Assembly: GCF_019649055.1 (NCBI RefSeq)
Contig: NW_026570350.1
Coordinates: forward strand, 248,001 to 312,000
DNA length: 64,000 bases
Origin: Paramacrobiotus metropolitanus
Lineage: Eukaryota > Tardigrada > Eutardigrada > Parachela > Macrobiotidae
Direction of reading: 5' to 3'
The notes beneath the pieces were generated by a model that had not been told where the DNA came from, ran no database searches, and saw only the letters and a program-made list of their open reading frames with translations. Positions 35,516 through 47,162 of the stretch are shown here, in pieces (position 1 is the first letter of the stretch; every line of letters begins with the position of its first letter). Made by a program: the position numbers and the translations under genes.

Positions 35516-37304
35516 ATGCGCAGTGGTCCCCCGAAATCAGTCGGTGCGTCGGAAGATCACGGTACCGGTGTGCATTTGAAAACGGATGGGAATATGGATG
35601 TGCAGCATAAGGATAAGGGTTCTAAGGAGACGGCAGATAACAACTCCTCAGCAAGGTACGTTTACTCCAGTCCAGGCGGATGTGAATGGTGGAACAATGT
35701 TCTATTAAAAACATTTTGTGAACGCTGCATGTGATTTTGCCGCATTTTAAACGGTTATGGCACTTATAAACTTATACTTACTTACGTATAAAAAGTTGGC
35801 GATATGGCACTTATGAAAGTTGTACGTATAAGAACTATAACTTGGGCTTACCGAATTTTTTTAACAGTACCAAAGTAAAAGTTGGATACGTTTGTGTTTT
35901 CATTTTTTAAATGTTGGCTTTTATATGGTACTCGATTAACATACAGGCAAAACCAGAAAGATGACGCGCCTGGAAAATTCATAAACGATCTGATACAGGA
36001 CGACGCGCTGTTGTATCAGTGGCTGAAAGAGCGGTCGGAGACCTGCGCGACCGCCGACTCTTCTTTAAACGAAGCTCGCGCGATCCCGTACGCTGCTCTT
36101 CAACTCACCGAGACGGGACTGGGTTGCGGTTCGTTTGGCGAGGTAACACTAGCCGACTGGGGCCACAAACAGGTCGCGGTGAAGACCCTGAGCCCAGAAG
36201 AGGATGACTCTCCCCGCCAGCGGCAGTTATTCGTCCGGGAGCTTGCCATCCTAGCGGAATTAGGCCGTCATCCCCATCTGGTGGGGTTCTACGGGTACTG
36301 TCCGGACCCGTTAAGCATTGTTATGGAGTACGTGGAATTGGGGAATCTACATTATCGGCTGCATTACTGCCAGGATCCCCAGGTGGTGGCGAAAGTGAAA
36401 GATGGACGGATTAAGAAGAAGATCGTCGTGGGAATCGCGGAGGGGATGACAGTATTGCATTCTGCCGGGGTGGTGCACGGGGATTTGAAGCCGGATAATG
36501 TGCTGCTGACCCGGGAGTACCAGCCGAAGATTATCGATTTCGGCCTGGCGAATCTGTGCTGCAAGGCGTCCACGGTGGTGGATGCTGAGAAAGGATGCGA
36601 TTATGAGGTTTTCTGTAAGTGCAATACCAATGCAAGTGTTGCCAGATTTTCCATAAGGACTCGAAAGAATTATGTACGTGTTTAATCACATAAAACGGTT
36701 TTTAAGTGCAATCAACATAAGGCAGGAAATTATGCTTTCTTTAAACGCATATTGCGCAAAAAAGCGGCTCTCTGTTTGAACCCCGGCGATCTCTGCGCAT
36801 TCTGCTGTGTCCCTGCACCATCATTTTTTGTTAATTTATTAATAAATTTCTGAATGCCGATTAACGATTTCCTAGTTCTGTATTATACGCACAACATGTT
36901 GGTGTAATAACGTAAAAAAGTGTTTACGCTTTACAGGTGGCACTCCGGCTTACATGCCACCGGAATCCATGGTCTGTGATCAAGAGCCCACTTTTAAGGA
37001 ACCAGACTTTAGCGGCGACGTCTACGCATTCGGCATCCTGCTGAATGAGATGGTCACCGAGGAGGAGCCCTACGCTGACCAGTTCGAACACTTTGCCGAG
37101 CAAGGTGGGCTTGCTCTTAGGAAATTTGCTCAACAAGGCCACCGACCACGCACTGGAGAGAGCCGGTGCGGATCTCGTGTCGCTGATCAAAAGCTGTTGG
37201 GACGCCAAGCCAGAGCGCCGTCCAACCTTTGCCAGTATCCTGACAACGGTACACGCCAGCGAGTTCCAGATGCCCAACGGCACCGCTCGTCAATGAAGCC
37301 TTAA
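35516..37304 (+). pseudogene. Degenerating tandem paralogue of the DMRY-repeat kinase
   Basis: Exons 35516-35655, 35947-36614 and 36937-37304 follow the same intron positions and phases as the upstream kinase. The kinase core is well preserved: GCGSFGEV, VAVK, HGDLKPDN, DFGLAN and DVYAFG, with APE changed to PPE. The N-terminal array is nearly gone. Only VDMRSGPP and a weak HLKTDGNMDVQHK remnant remain, and the ATG equivalent to that of the intact gene is lost, so the start at 35516 is a guess. In the C-lobe a 2-nt deletion after HRPRTGE (near 37160) shifts the frame. The expected DLVSLIKSCWDAKPERRPTF segment survives in another frame to 37296, while the actual frame ends at 37304. Either a recent pseudogene or a kinase with an altered C-terminus. 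Confidence 0.75.
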
Positions 37305-37639
37305 GCAATGAAGCACTTAATTCTGAAACTGGCACAAGATGGGTTTCTTCCTGGTTTCCGGATAGTGCTACCTGACTCTTAATTATTCCATTCCATTTTT
37401 TAGGTGGAGATTCTCTTTGTTATTAACGACAATATTTGCCTCTGCTACACGCTCTGAAATTGTCAGGAAAATTACAGCTTCTGAATGCAAAATTTGCTTG
37501 TACCTGACTTCGTGATGCATACCCAAATTATAATCCTGCCGTGAAATTTGTTTCTCTGTCTACTTATAATCAGCAACAGAGATAATATTTTCGCTGAGCA
37601 GCGCTTGTCACTGCAGATTGGGGAAGGCTCAACATATGT

Positions 37640-37797
37640 TTTAACGAAGGTATTCGTTCGTGTTGCCTGAAGTTTTGTAAAGCTATTATTGCCAAGAAAA
37701 CACTGAGCCGTTGCTGATGCCAGCAGTTGGCGCTCTCTATCGTAGTCAAGGATATCAAAGATGCTAAAAATGATTGTGGACAGTATATGAATATGGT
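37640..37797 (-). repeat. Dispersed repeat, copy B (inverted relative to copy A)
   Basis: The reverse complement resembles 19830-19987 at roughly three quarters of positions. It lies just downstream of the degenerate kinase. There are no flanking duplications I can see. Confidence 0.6.
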
Positions 37798-40439
37798 ATT
37801 CAAGTTTACATAGTTGAGGAATTCACATAAGAGGGAATTTAGAGGAACACGGTTGCAGAAAAAACAAAGTAACTGTAAACTAAAATTGCAGCGAGAAACG
37901 GGAACTTTAAGCCGGAAAACGTAGCTAATCGAGCTGGAAGATTCGTTTAATGGGAAGCAAAAGCATGCACCGGCTCACTATCTACGGTCGTCTTCATATA
38001 CTTCAAGTATAGGTACTTCAAGTACAACAGCGGCAGATTGCGTATGAGCGCAGTCTTTCTTGATTTATTAATAATTATATAAGCATCTCAGTCGATAGAC
38101 AAAAGAAATCCAGCCTAGGATGCACGATATCCTTAGCCGTTTCGCCCGTCAAATTTGCTGACAGCGTGAACATTCTTACCGGGTACAAATATACGAGTAC
38201 AGATACTAAAGTATATTAAAAACAAATCACTATTTAAAAACAGCCATTAACTGACAAGCCCAAACAACATCAACACTCTAATGGAAACTAACGGATCCAG
38301 ATGAGGGGTGTGACTGACCGGAAATTGGTGTTTGGGAACAGAGATCCTCGTTAATCGAATACCAACGCGTGACGCCGTCCAGGTGAATCGGGTCTACAAA
38401 AGCACTTCGGCTTATCTCATCTGTTCCACTTTTGGAGCAAAAAACTGTTACCGCTTAAATCGAGTATAATCGTGCCTACGATCCTTTCCGGTGACTGTTG
38501 TTCTTGGTCGCATACGGCTATCTCGACATATGTGCGCCAGATATCGACAGGTTCAATATTTTTCCAGTGAAATGATGTCAGCCAGCCCAGGGTTTGTTGG
38601 CAGTTATCCGCCTGCTTTCGGCTTTCTTTCGGCTTGTGAAAGGACCAACTTCTACCCACACGACGACTGTATGCAGTTTGCTAGTATTCGAAGCTGTATG
38701 AGGCTGTCACTGCAAGAAGTATCTACAGGCTGTTACTATGTATAAATATCACTGCAGAAGGAGGCATCTTGGTTCACGGTTCCCGTCTTCTTTATAAGTC
38801 ACGCAGACATGGCTAACCCACATAATTATAAAGGTACAGTACCATTAATTTTACTGTCTTCCTGTCGTGGGAATATAGCCGAATCCACGAACAGCCATGC
38901 TTTGTCTGTCAAACCTGCGTTTTACTGTGCGATTGATTTGTATTCAGACTAAATTTAGTCGTTTGCGGAAAGGATAATACTGAAGTATAGCTTGGCGTTG
39001 CCTAAAGTCAGGACCCGCTTGGGTTTTTAACTAGGGAAGTGCACCGCTTTTGGCTAGCACTACAAGACCGAAGCGAAGCCCGAAACGTTTGCCCAAGAAG
39101 TTACTCCTCAAACTATGAACAAAATCATCTAAAGTTAACCTAAAGCATGACAGGACAGACAGGTGTCTGATTTAGGTACATCCCAAATAAAACATCAGCT
39201 TTCTCCTGGGAAATTTTGCTTGTAAATTGTGATTATTTTATACTTGTGACTAGGTTCAAATTCCGTGATTTTAAAACTCGTTTTTTAACCTTTCTAAGTA
39301 AGTTTTTTCGCACTTTCTGTTCTCTTCGATCACTTTACGCAGACCCAGTTTTTACCCAGCTGCATTTACAATACCATTCATTTCTGGTAATATCAGGGCC
39401 GCCTTCCCGTACAGAACGTATCCTTGTCAAAAACCGCTGTAGGAACGTAAATGACAGTGTAGATAGCAGACAGACATGCTCAAACTACTCAGGGCGGGAT
39501 TTCGCAATTAGTTCTTTTATTTGAAATTTTTTTAAACGTTGCAGGGTGGTTAGGTTTATTATGATCGTGCCAGGAATATCAGCTTTGAATCCATGTTCGC
39601 ATCTTGAATTCATTCCATTTCTACCGTTGCATGCAAGCTCGAAATACAGTGTATTATGTGTATATGAAACCCTGTCGCGCTTCTAAGGTAAATAATGGTA
39701 CGCTAATAATACAGGAAACCACTATAGCCTATAGGCCATCCTCTTCAGTTTCCAATCTCGTTAATATAGTCATCCCTTACGCACCCTGCATTTTATAGAC
39801 ACCTGTCATTTATTAAATAGAAATACCCGGTTAACGTCTTATAGGCGTATTTTATAAGCTTTTAATTTTCTTACAACATGGTGGTTAGTCATGCTTAAGG
39901 CGTGATCGACCGACAGTCAGGATTCTCATTTTCCTCACAAACTAAGTGAACCTCAATTCATTTTCTGACCAGAAGTTCCATAGCTAAAGTTAATAAGGAT
40001 ACTGCTTTCAATCATATTTGTGAAACAGAAAACAGGCGCATATCTGGGCGCCCCGCTATTTAAAACGGCTGCGAAATTGCAAGTACTAATGTGAACCGCG
40101 CACAAAGACGGTTGCCCATACTGCCCATACGAATCTGTGGAAGTACAGATATGTACAGTACAAAGACAGCGATAACGATCCACCATATTTTGACGAAAGC
40201 CGAGTTGTCCTTTGACGTCAGCGGTGTGAAAACATACATTAGGTAATTAAAGCTGCTGCTGCATTGATTGCAGAGCTGCAACGCTCTGTAATTTACCCTT
40301 TTTTATAGAATACATTCTTGCTTTACCATTTTCACAAATTTCTGGTAAGCAGTCGTAGAATTATATTTTCAGGATAACTCAATTTTATCCAAAAAAGGAT
40401 AAGTGCACTCGTTATCGTCCTTGCACTCGCATGCGTAAA
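37798..40439. other. Intergenic, no gene seen
   Basis: ORFs here are short on both strands, lack domains and do not pair with plausible splice sites. Nothing stands out except weak AT-rich tracts. A B-box-like GGTTCAAATTCC at 39252 is not accompanied by a tRNA fold. Confidence 0.45.
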
Positions 40440-40691
40440 GTTTTGTTATTTCCGAATATTCAGGTACCGGAACACTGCTGTGACGTACAAAATAATCCAA
40501 CCTGAGCTCTTTACAGTCGCATATAATAAGCCAATCTAGTTTAAGTTCCATGAAACGAAGTAAGTCATATACCACTCCGAATGGATGAGTTCAGTTTAGG
40601 CACAAGATGACAGTTGACGAGGTTATTGTGTCATGAAGGCATCTAGCCAACACCAGTGGACTTATGTACGGCTTCTTCGTCAATATAACGA
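40440..40691 (-). repeat. 252-bp direct duplication of an exon segment (3' copy)
   Basis: This segment is identical to 42015-42266 except for one base (A at 40593 versus C at 42168). It copies the interior of the F-box-like gene's exon without its splice sites. The single difference turns a glycine codon into TGA, so the copy is not an open alternative exon. It lies about 150 bp past the stop codon of the gene it came from. Confidence 0.9.
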
Positions 40692-40838
40692 GATTGGTCA
40701 GTATTGTCTACGTGCTTAAAGAGTTGTACTTGCTTAAAGAGTAGCTTAAAAGAGTAACTACAGAGTAGTAGCTTGTTCTTATTCGTTCGCTCCACCGACT
40801 GGCTGTAGCTCGTATTATGTAAATAATGTAGCCATAAC

Positions 40839-42316
40839 TCACGGTAGGTGTGTTCCAGGTGTGAGGCAGACTTTGTAGAAAAGCTGTCCAAATCTTGATT
40901 GGTCAGTTGGTCTCTCATTTTCCTCGAACACGTATAAGCTCAGACACTTGTCGCGTCGCCTGTAATCTAAACGTAACGGTATACGGCCACTACCGCACTG
41001 GCCGGAACCCTTCTAAAAGTACAAAATCAGATTAGAGCAGAACTAGAAATTTCTGGAAAACATTCTTCTTTTTACCTGGAAATTCAACTTTTCTGGTAAG
41101 GCAGAGCGCGCTTGGTACGCGTCGATACTTGCGTGTCTTCTGTTGATCTCTGACATCCAGCCATGCAAGGTATGTAGAATCAAATTCTGTTGGGTGCAGC
41201 CCTTGTGTTGGGTCATTATAAACACCTTCAAACTTTCCACATCATTTGGTGGATCAACAAAATACCTAAGACATTAAAAGCGTTATCCGGGAGTCCTGAA
41301 GCCTATAACTGATAAGCTTTGCTTTGAACCATTTTTTCCCTTATTCGGTGCATGATAGTGAAACTTTTTAATAAACCATTCCGTAAAACTTCGCAAAAGG
41401 TTGCTCTTGAGAAAGATTAGAAGTTGTGAAAGCGTTAACAGCACCGGCACAAGAATATACACCCCATCCCCGAAATAAGCCCATCCGCCATGATCTTCAA
41501 ACTATTTGCACCCCAAGGTTACAAATTCGGTAATTACGGTACGGTATATTAGTTAAACGTGCACTGATTCTAGTGGGATCGAGCCGAATACAAGTACCCA
41601 TTTCTCATAAATCGTGCTGCAGACTCTGTACTCGTAGTGCAGTTTCATCTAACGGCTGCAGTAAGTTTTACCTGGTAAAGCACGAGCATAACGCTGGCCA
41701 TATCCAACGTTTCCATTTCCGTTCAGTCCCGTTTTTGGCTATGGCCGATATTCGACTTCGCAGCTGGCTAAGGTGGCGGTGATCAAAGGGTGGACAATTT
41801 ATTTCCAGGTTAGTCAGCAAGGACCTTGCTAAGGCAAGATGGTTGTCGTTATTTGCGAATTGATATGACCACAAAGAAAAACTGATTTCAATATCCGGAA
41901 CGATAGCATTACACCAATGAGTTGTACTGAAAGACCGCATGATCCTCTCAAGCCCTGCGGGCGATTTTGGTTTGACATCAAAGTCCGTGAATGTGCTGTT
42001 TTTAATGGCGAAGCGTTTTGTTATTTCCGAATATTCAGGTACCGGAACACTGCTGTGACGTACAAAATAATCCAACCTGAGCTCTTTACAGTCGCATATA
42101 ATAAGCCAATCTAGTTTAAGTTCCATGAAACGAAGTAAGTCATATACCACTCCGAATGGATGAGTTCCGTTTAGGCACAAGATGACAGTTGACGAGGTTA
42201 TTGTGTCATGAAGGCATCTAGCCAACACCAGTGGACTTATGTACGGCTTCTTCGTCAATATAACGAATTTTTTGGATTCGGTAGATGAGATTACTGCGTT
42301 CCAGGTGGTGCAAACT
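40839..42316 (-). CDS. F-box-like lineage-specific gene, 3' three exons
   Basis: Minus-strand exons 42316-41672, 41265-41076 and 41012-40839 join with exact phase agreement (2/1, then 0) at clean sites: TTTTTTGTAG acceptor, ACCAG|GTAAAA donor, TGTCTTAG acceptor, TTCCAG|GTAAAA donor, TACTTTTAG acceptor. The first begins VCTTWNAVI, the second half of an F-box. A domain with ILCLNGTHPFGVVYDLLRFM follows, then a 64-residue segment (VFIMTQHKG...LHGWMSEI) comparable in shape to the corresponding part of the F-box gene at 18736-19724. It ends LFYKVCLTPGTHLP. The exon holding the first half of the F-box was not found; the MITE at 42437 lies directly upstream. It presumably acts as an SCF substrate adaptor if the F-box is intact. 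Confidence 0.55.
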
Positions 42317-42436
42317 CTACAAAAAATGGATCTGTCGTACGATGAATTGACTGCCAGTTTCGCTGATTGATACTGCTATTACACTAAAAGACAAAGAACA
42401 GTATCTGTAATGTAATGCAGTAGGGCATAGAAACTA

Positions 42437-43559
42437 CAGCCCTGCCAAGCCAAGTTGGGGCAGTTCCGCAGTTGCATAAAATAATTTGAAAATTATTCTT
42501 GTAAGCCATCTTCTGTTTCTTCTTAAACTTTTCTAGTGTAACTTTTTATTGCGGATCCACAAAAACTAAAATCAAAAAGTTTTAATATTCACGTAAGCAG
42601 CCAGGGGGGAATTAGGGGAAGGGGGAACTAGTCAATTTTGGGGTGCTTATAACTGACCTCATGAAACATTCCCCAACCAATATATTTTCGTGGGCCTTTT
42701 CTGGAAACCGTTAAGTGACCCATGAGGTATATGTTGCAAGCAAGCAAAATAATCGTGCGCGATTGATGCTTGAGTTGGCCTCGGAAAGAGGTTCATCTCC
42801 CACAGACTTCTATGTTAAAGAGTACCTCCCGAAGCATGAGGTTGCCTAGCGCACAGATCAAGGCAGCTTTGAGTCTCTATTTTTCATGGATAGGGCGTAG
42901 GTCACATCAGATCATTTTAACATTCCGATCGATGTCTATGACATTGGTCGGAAGTTGCAAGTGCGACAAGATATGAACAAAAAATCAATAAAGCGACGAT
43001 GAATAAAAGTTGTGGCTGCTCTTCAAAGCTCTTGAAACAAAATGAACCATGCAAAGTCTGTGTACGAAAACAATTAAATTAACACTGAATACTCAGCCAA
43101 CCAGATTCTATCGAAATCAGCTATATATGATTTCCCGTAACCATACGGCAAGCATGCAAAGAAGGTCATCGCCCAATTCCACAGTGCCCGCAGTCATACT
43201 GCAAAGGTCACACAGGCTTGGTAGGAATCGGCCCCTCATAGCATAATCTAGAAGAGTTTTTACTGCCAAATTATTCAAACGTATCATCTTGGGATTCTGG
43301 AACCCAACAAAGCGAAGAGCGAATTTTAAGTGTGAGGATGGGTTTTGAAGCAACTGGGTTGAGCCGATTTTTTTAGCTACCCAGTTACAATTTGTATCTC
43401 ACTATAATTCGAAACACGCTTCCGGTTCGGAAATCTCGAGTGCAAAAAGTGTTGGACATGTACAGTGATAATTTTAAAAATTGTTCAATATGTATTTGCT
43501 AACAGGTGACCTAGGGTAAATTTTGGGAAAAACTGCCCCAACTTGACTTGGCAGGGCTG
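42437..43559. mobile_element. Non-autonomous TA-flanked DNA transposon (Tc1/mariner-like MITE)
   Basis: Terminal inverted repeats of 29 bp start CAGCCCTGCCAAG and end CTTGGCAGGGCTG, pairing at 28 of 29 positions (42437-42465 and 43531-43559). They are flanked on both sides by TA (42435-42436 and 43560-43561), the target-site duplication of the Tc1/mariner superfamily. The 1,123 bp interior has only short ORFs and no DDE transposase. It lies in the presumed upstream intron of the minus-strand F-box-like gene. Confidence 0.75.
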
Positions 43560-44260
43560 TAGAATGGCTAACCAGGACTAATTACCGGCTATACATATAT
43601 AATACCTATACGAGAAATATTGACATATTCTGTGTGGTTTTACGTTCGCTTAGCTGATGTCAACCGGAGCGCGCAATAGAACAGTCACTCCCAAAAGTAC
43701 GAGTATTTCGGTTTCTTTTTCGAAGTCGACCACTTTTACTGTACGGGTCAGCACATCGATACGCATTCTAATGATTCGGAAAGGGAAACAACACAGGCGG
43801 CAATTTACGCAGAATGTGTTTCTGGGCCGGCGAAGGATTGTACCGGTTTAAGTGCAGGCGCATTTAAACCGGGACTTACCAGAGCATTTGCAGTGTACAT
43901 GTGCATTTGGTGTGCACGGACAGACATCACGAGTTACTTACAAGTGGCGTAAGTACTCGTATATGCGGCCAACGCGCATGTACAATGTAGGACTAAATGG
44001 TCGCATAGCCCCATACCCAGCATTCTGTGATGGTGACGACGGATAATATATTTTGATTACACACTCGCACAGAGGACTTTACTACGCTTCGGTCAAATAT
44101 TAAGGGGAGTGACCCGGTACATGGTACCCAATTTGTGTTTTGTTGTTGTATGACATTGGTGTCAATATGTGTATGTAGTGGGCTTTTGGTGCGGGTCCGT
44201 GCCGTAGCGATCTGTATACATTTTAAACGTGGAACTAGATTCTTTTTGCCACGCCCACTG

Positions 44261-44632
44261 GACCATTGCCAATGAAACTACTGCCTAAGCACTTACTCCT
44301 GTTCAAAGTTGATTTTTGTATTCCGTAATATGACATTGGGTTTCTTCTGGATGTGATGCCTAGTAACGGGATGACTGTAATTGCGGACATGGACGACAGT
44401 GACCTTACACAGCACGCCCGTGGCAGAAGTCATCAAGACCATTGCCAATGAAACTACTGCCTAAGCACTTACTCCTGTTCAAAGTTGATTATTATCCGTA
44501 TTCCGTAATAACAGCCTACCTGGACGCTTTCTTCTGTCACGCCGATGCCTAGTATCTACGTAGATGACTGTAATTAGCGGACATGGACGGACAGTGACCT
44601 TACACAGCACGGCCGTGGCAGAAGTCATCAAG
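44261..44632. repeat. Tandem duplication of a 176-196 bp unit
   Basis: Units 44261-44436 and 44437-44632 both start GACCATTGCCAATGAAACTA and end GTGGCAGAAGTCATCAAG. They are about 85-90 percent alike, with several small indels. No coding function is seen in the repeat itself. Confidence 0.85.
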
Positions 44633-45118
44633 TCGAACGAACACCGGACGGGTATGGCCATATTTTATTCGTGTACGGCCAGTATGGGCACCGACAAAGA
44701 AATAATATCTGTACGGTTGCTTTTAAATTCTAGTCGAAACCTGCTTTCAGCGTCCAATTCATAACCGTCCGGCGTCAGTCCAGCTTAATGCCCCTGTCCA
44801 CGACCGACCGATATCATGGCGCACGGCCATGCCTTCTAATTAATTGGTATCAACCACTCTGGCAGAAGTCAGATTTGTGCGAGTTGCAGTTTGTGAAGTA
44901 CATTAAATACTATCCAAAAGCTACCCGGGCTTAGTGAGTTACCTTCTTAACAGGTTTAGATGGCAAACGTCTACATAACTGAAGATCGAGAACTTGGGGG
45001 CGCACAATATCTCCACATTGTAGTCGAAATTAGGAATGGCTAAAAAGACAAAATTTAATCCTTGCAAGCTCGTTATGATAAGACGGAAGTGCTTCATTAA
45101 CGCTATGAAGCATTGGTC

Positions 45119-45979
45119 TTAACTCGCAACATGGACAATATCATTCGGACATTGATTACCTGGAGCGGCTACCACATCTGCGACCGACGTCGACCAACGT
45201 TTTGACTGGTTTACAGAACCAATCGGTTTCACAAAGGTTTCCAAGAAGATGGGCAACTGACTTAAACGCTCTTGGCAGCCTTGAATTTGCCTTTTGGTTA
45301 ATTTTTTCCCGCTTAAAACATACACGCCGTTCTCGTGCGCACTGATGATTTTTGTTTCCGTTTTATCTAGCCACCAACTGGCAAACCATCGACATTCTTG
45401 GCATTTATTTATAATTGACAAAAACTCCCACAACGAAGTGTCGGGACGTTTGAAGGGATGTTTACCGATAAAGGAAATGGTTGTTGCCACTGAAATGAAT
45501 GTCTTGAAAAATGATCGCGGTCTGAGGACGCTGCGGTGCCTTATGGGGCGGCGGATCCGTGCGTCGTATTTTCCATCACTGATAATAGTCCTTATAACGT
45601 CTCCTCTGACCGTGTTTATACGCACGCGAAATATTATAATCTTCTTGAAGAATATTTTTATCCGCTTTTGAGTAACAATTTCGCTGAGATGCCATCTTTC
45701 TGTTGCTTTCGCATTGGCGTTCAAATTCGCTAATACCTCGATGTGCGTGATTCTTGAGCTGATCGAACGATTCCTGTTAGACGAACGCTCACCCTCACGC
45801 AAATTTCTCCATTCAATCAACTGCGCATCGCTGTTTTTGCTGGCACTCACTATAAGTCCATTACTTTGAACATCCAAAACATAACCGCGATAAAAACAGT
45901 TTTCATCACCTACTACATCCACGAAGAAATCCTGATAGTATCGATGCACCCGAATTAGATCAATACTGCTTATGTCCAT
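45119..45979 (-). CDS. ORF with Tudor/Agenet-like N-terminus, possibly a 5' exon
   Basis: A 286-codon ORF, the longest uninterrupted one in this part of the window. Residues 10-60 (DFFVDVVGDENCFYRGYVLD, then GLIVSASKNSDAQLIEWRNL) follow the pattern of SH3-like Tudor/Agenet barrels (VDV...Y.GYV.DV..GLIV...W..L). The rest is basic and unrecognised. A good donor (CCAG|GTAATC at about 45155) lies shortly before the stop, so this may be an exon, not a complete gene. It is on the same strand as, and upstream of, the F-box-like exons at 40839-42316 and could be their N-terminus. I could not show a connecting exon. Confidence 0.45.
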   Translation of the reverse strand: MDISSIDLIRVHRYYQDFFVDVVGDENCFYRGYVLDVQSNGLIVSASKNSDAQLIEWRNLREGERSSNRNRSISSRITHIEVLANLNANAKATERWHLSEIVTQKRIKIFFKKIIIFRVRINTVRGDVIRTIISDGKYDARIRRPIRHRSVLRPRSFFKTFISVATTISFIGKHPFKRPDTSLWEFLSIINKCQECRWFASWWLDKTETKIISAHENGVYVLSGKKLTKRQIQGCQERLSQLPIFLETFVKPIGSVNQSKRWSTSVADVVAAPGNQCPNDIVHVAS

Positions 45980-46622
45980 TCCAGATTTCTTTACGAAGCA
46001 TTAGGGAGCAGACAGAGACTTGGCATATACTGTACCACAATGGTTAATGCAGAAAATGTATTATAGTTTCTAAATTCGGATCTCTTCGCGTTGCAAAAAT
46101 AGAAAAAGGGACCCGCTTTCCTCTTTAAAACCAAATGGCGTAGCAAAGTCAAATAGTAGGCATTTTGCGTCTACCGTCTGGAGTGAGTATTCGATCGATA
46201 ACAACATACAACAACATTGGCACCATGCGCATCCATTCACTGACATGTGCAAACCTGATACTTCCAGCATTACGCTGCCGTCAAGATCGATAGTAAAAAC
46301 CCGTACCTACTGTACATTAATTTTATGGCTGAGGCAAAGTACTATGTACGCATTGCGAATATAGCCAGGGCCACCATATCGTATGGCAACATATTGATTC
46401 CATCGTTTAGTAAGTATTGTACTATTGTGGAGTATGTATTGTGGAATGTGGAGTGTGCACAAATTCATGTGGAGTACAATTAAAATATAATATATAGTAT
46501 GCCTTACCATAAGTAAAATACAGTAATTCTAATTGCTGAAAGGGCGAACGGAAAAGAAATGGCGATCCCGCAGGGTGGGTAAAGATTGCTGTTACACGAG
46601 CCACATAGGACCAGCCCGGAAC

Positions 46623-46659
46623 TGCTCGGTAACAACCTTTTGTTAGTTGTTACCGAGCA
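46623..46659. repeat. Perfect short hairpin
   Basis: Arms TGCTCGGTAACAAC and GTTGTTACCGAGCA pair fully over 14 bp around a 9-nt loop. It lies about 650 bp upstream of the Tudor-like ORF; function unknown. Confidence 0.75.
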
Positions 46660-47162
46660 TAGTAATACGTATCATGTTAAAAATGCCGGTCACTTTATGA
46701 ACGATTTTTGAGTCCTTCAATGTAATTGTATACTGTAATGAACTTATTATAACATCTAAGGAAAGTGGTAAGTTTATGGTATCGTGCACCCCCTATTTAC
46801 CGTCATTTTATGGATTTCTGAAGCCTGAAGGATACTGCAGAGATATAGTGTGGTACGGCAGTGCCTAAAAAAATTGAAATTTTGGAGGATGCATAAAGGA
46901 TAAACAGAAAAAACTGCGGGATTCTGTGGATACAAGCCAAAACTTATGCCCGGGAAAATTTAACTTGTATTCCTACTAGCCGTGCCATAGGTCAAATGCG
47001 AATCCATGCAGCAACTCAGCGCATTCATTCGGCTGCCAACATTAAAGCGTGCAAATAACCTTCTCGTATCTCCACTTTGAATGAAGGAGCAAAGTTTAAC
47101 CGGTTCGGTTTGAAACTAAAGCCAACTAAAAGCTCTATAAAATTTTGGTGAAGGTCCTCATA

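Noticed and set aside
39180-39275. tRNA-like B box (GGTTCAAATTCC)
   Set aside because: No matching A box or cloverleaf stems upstream.
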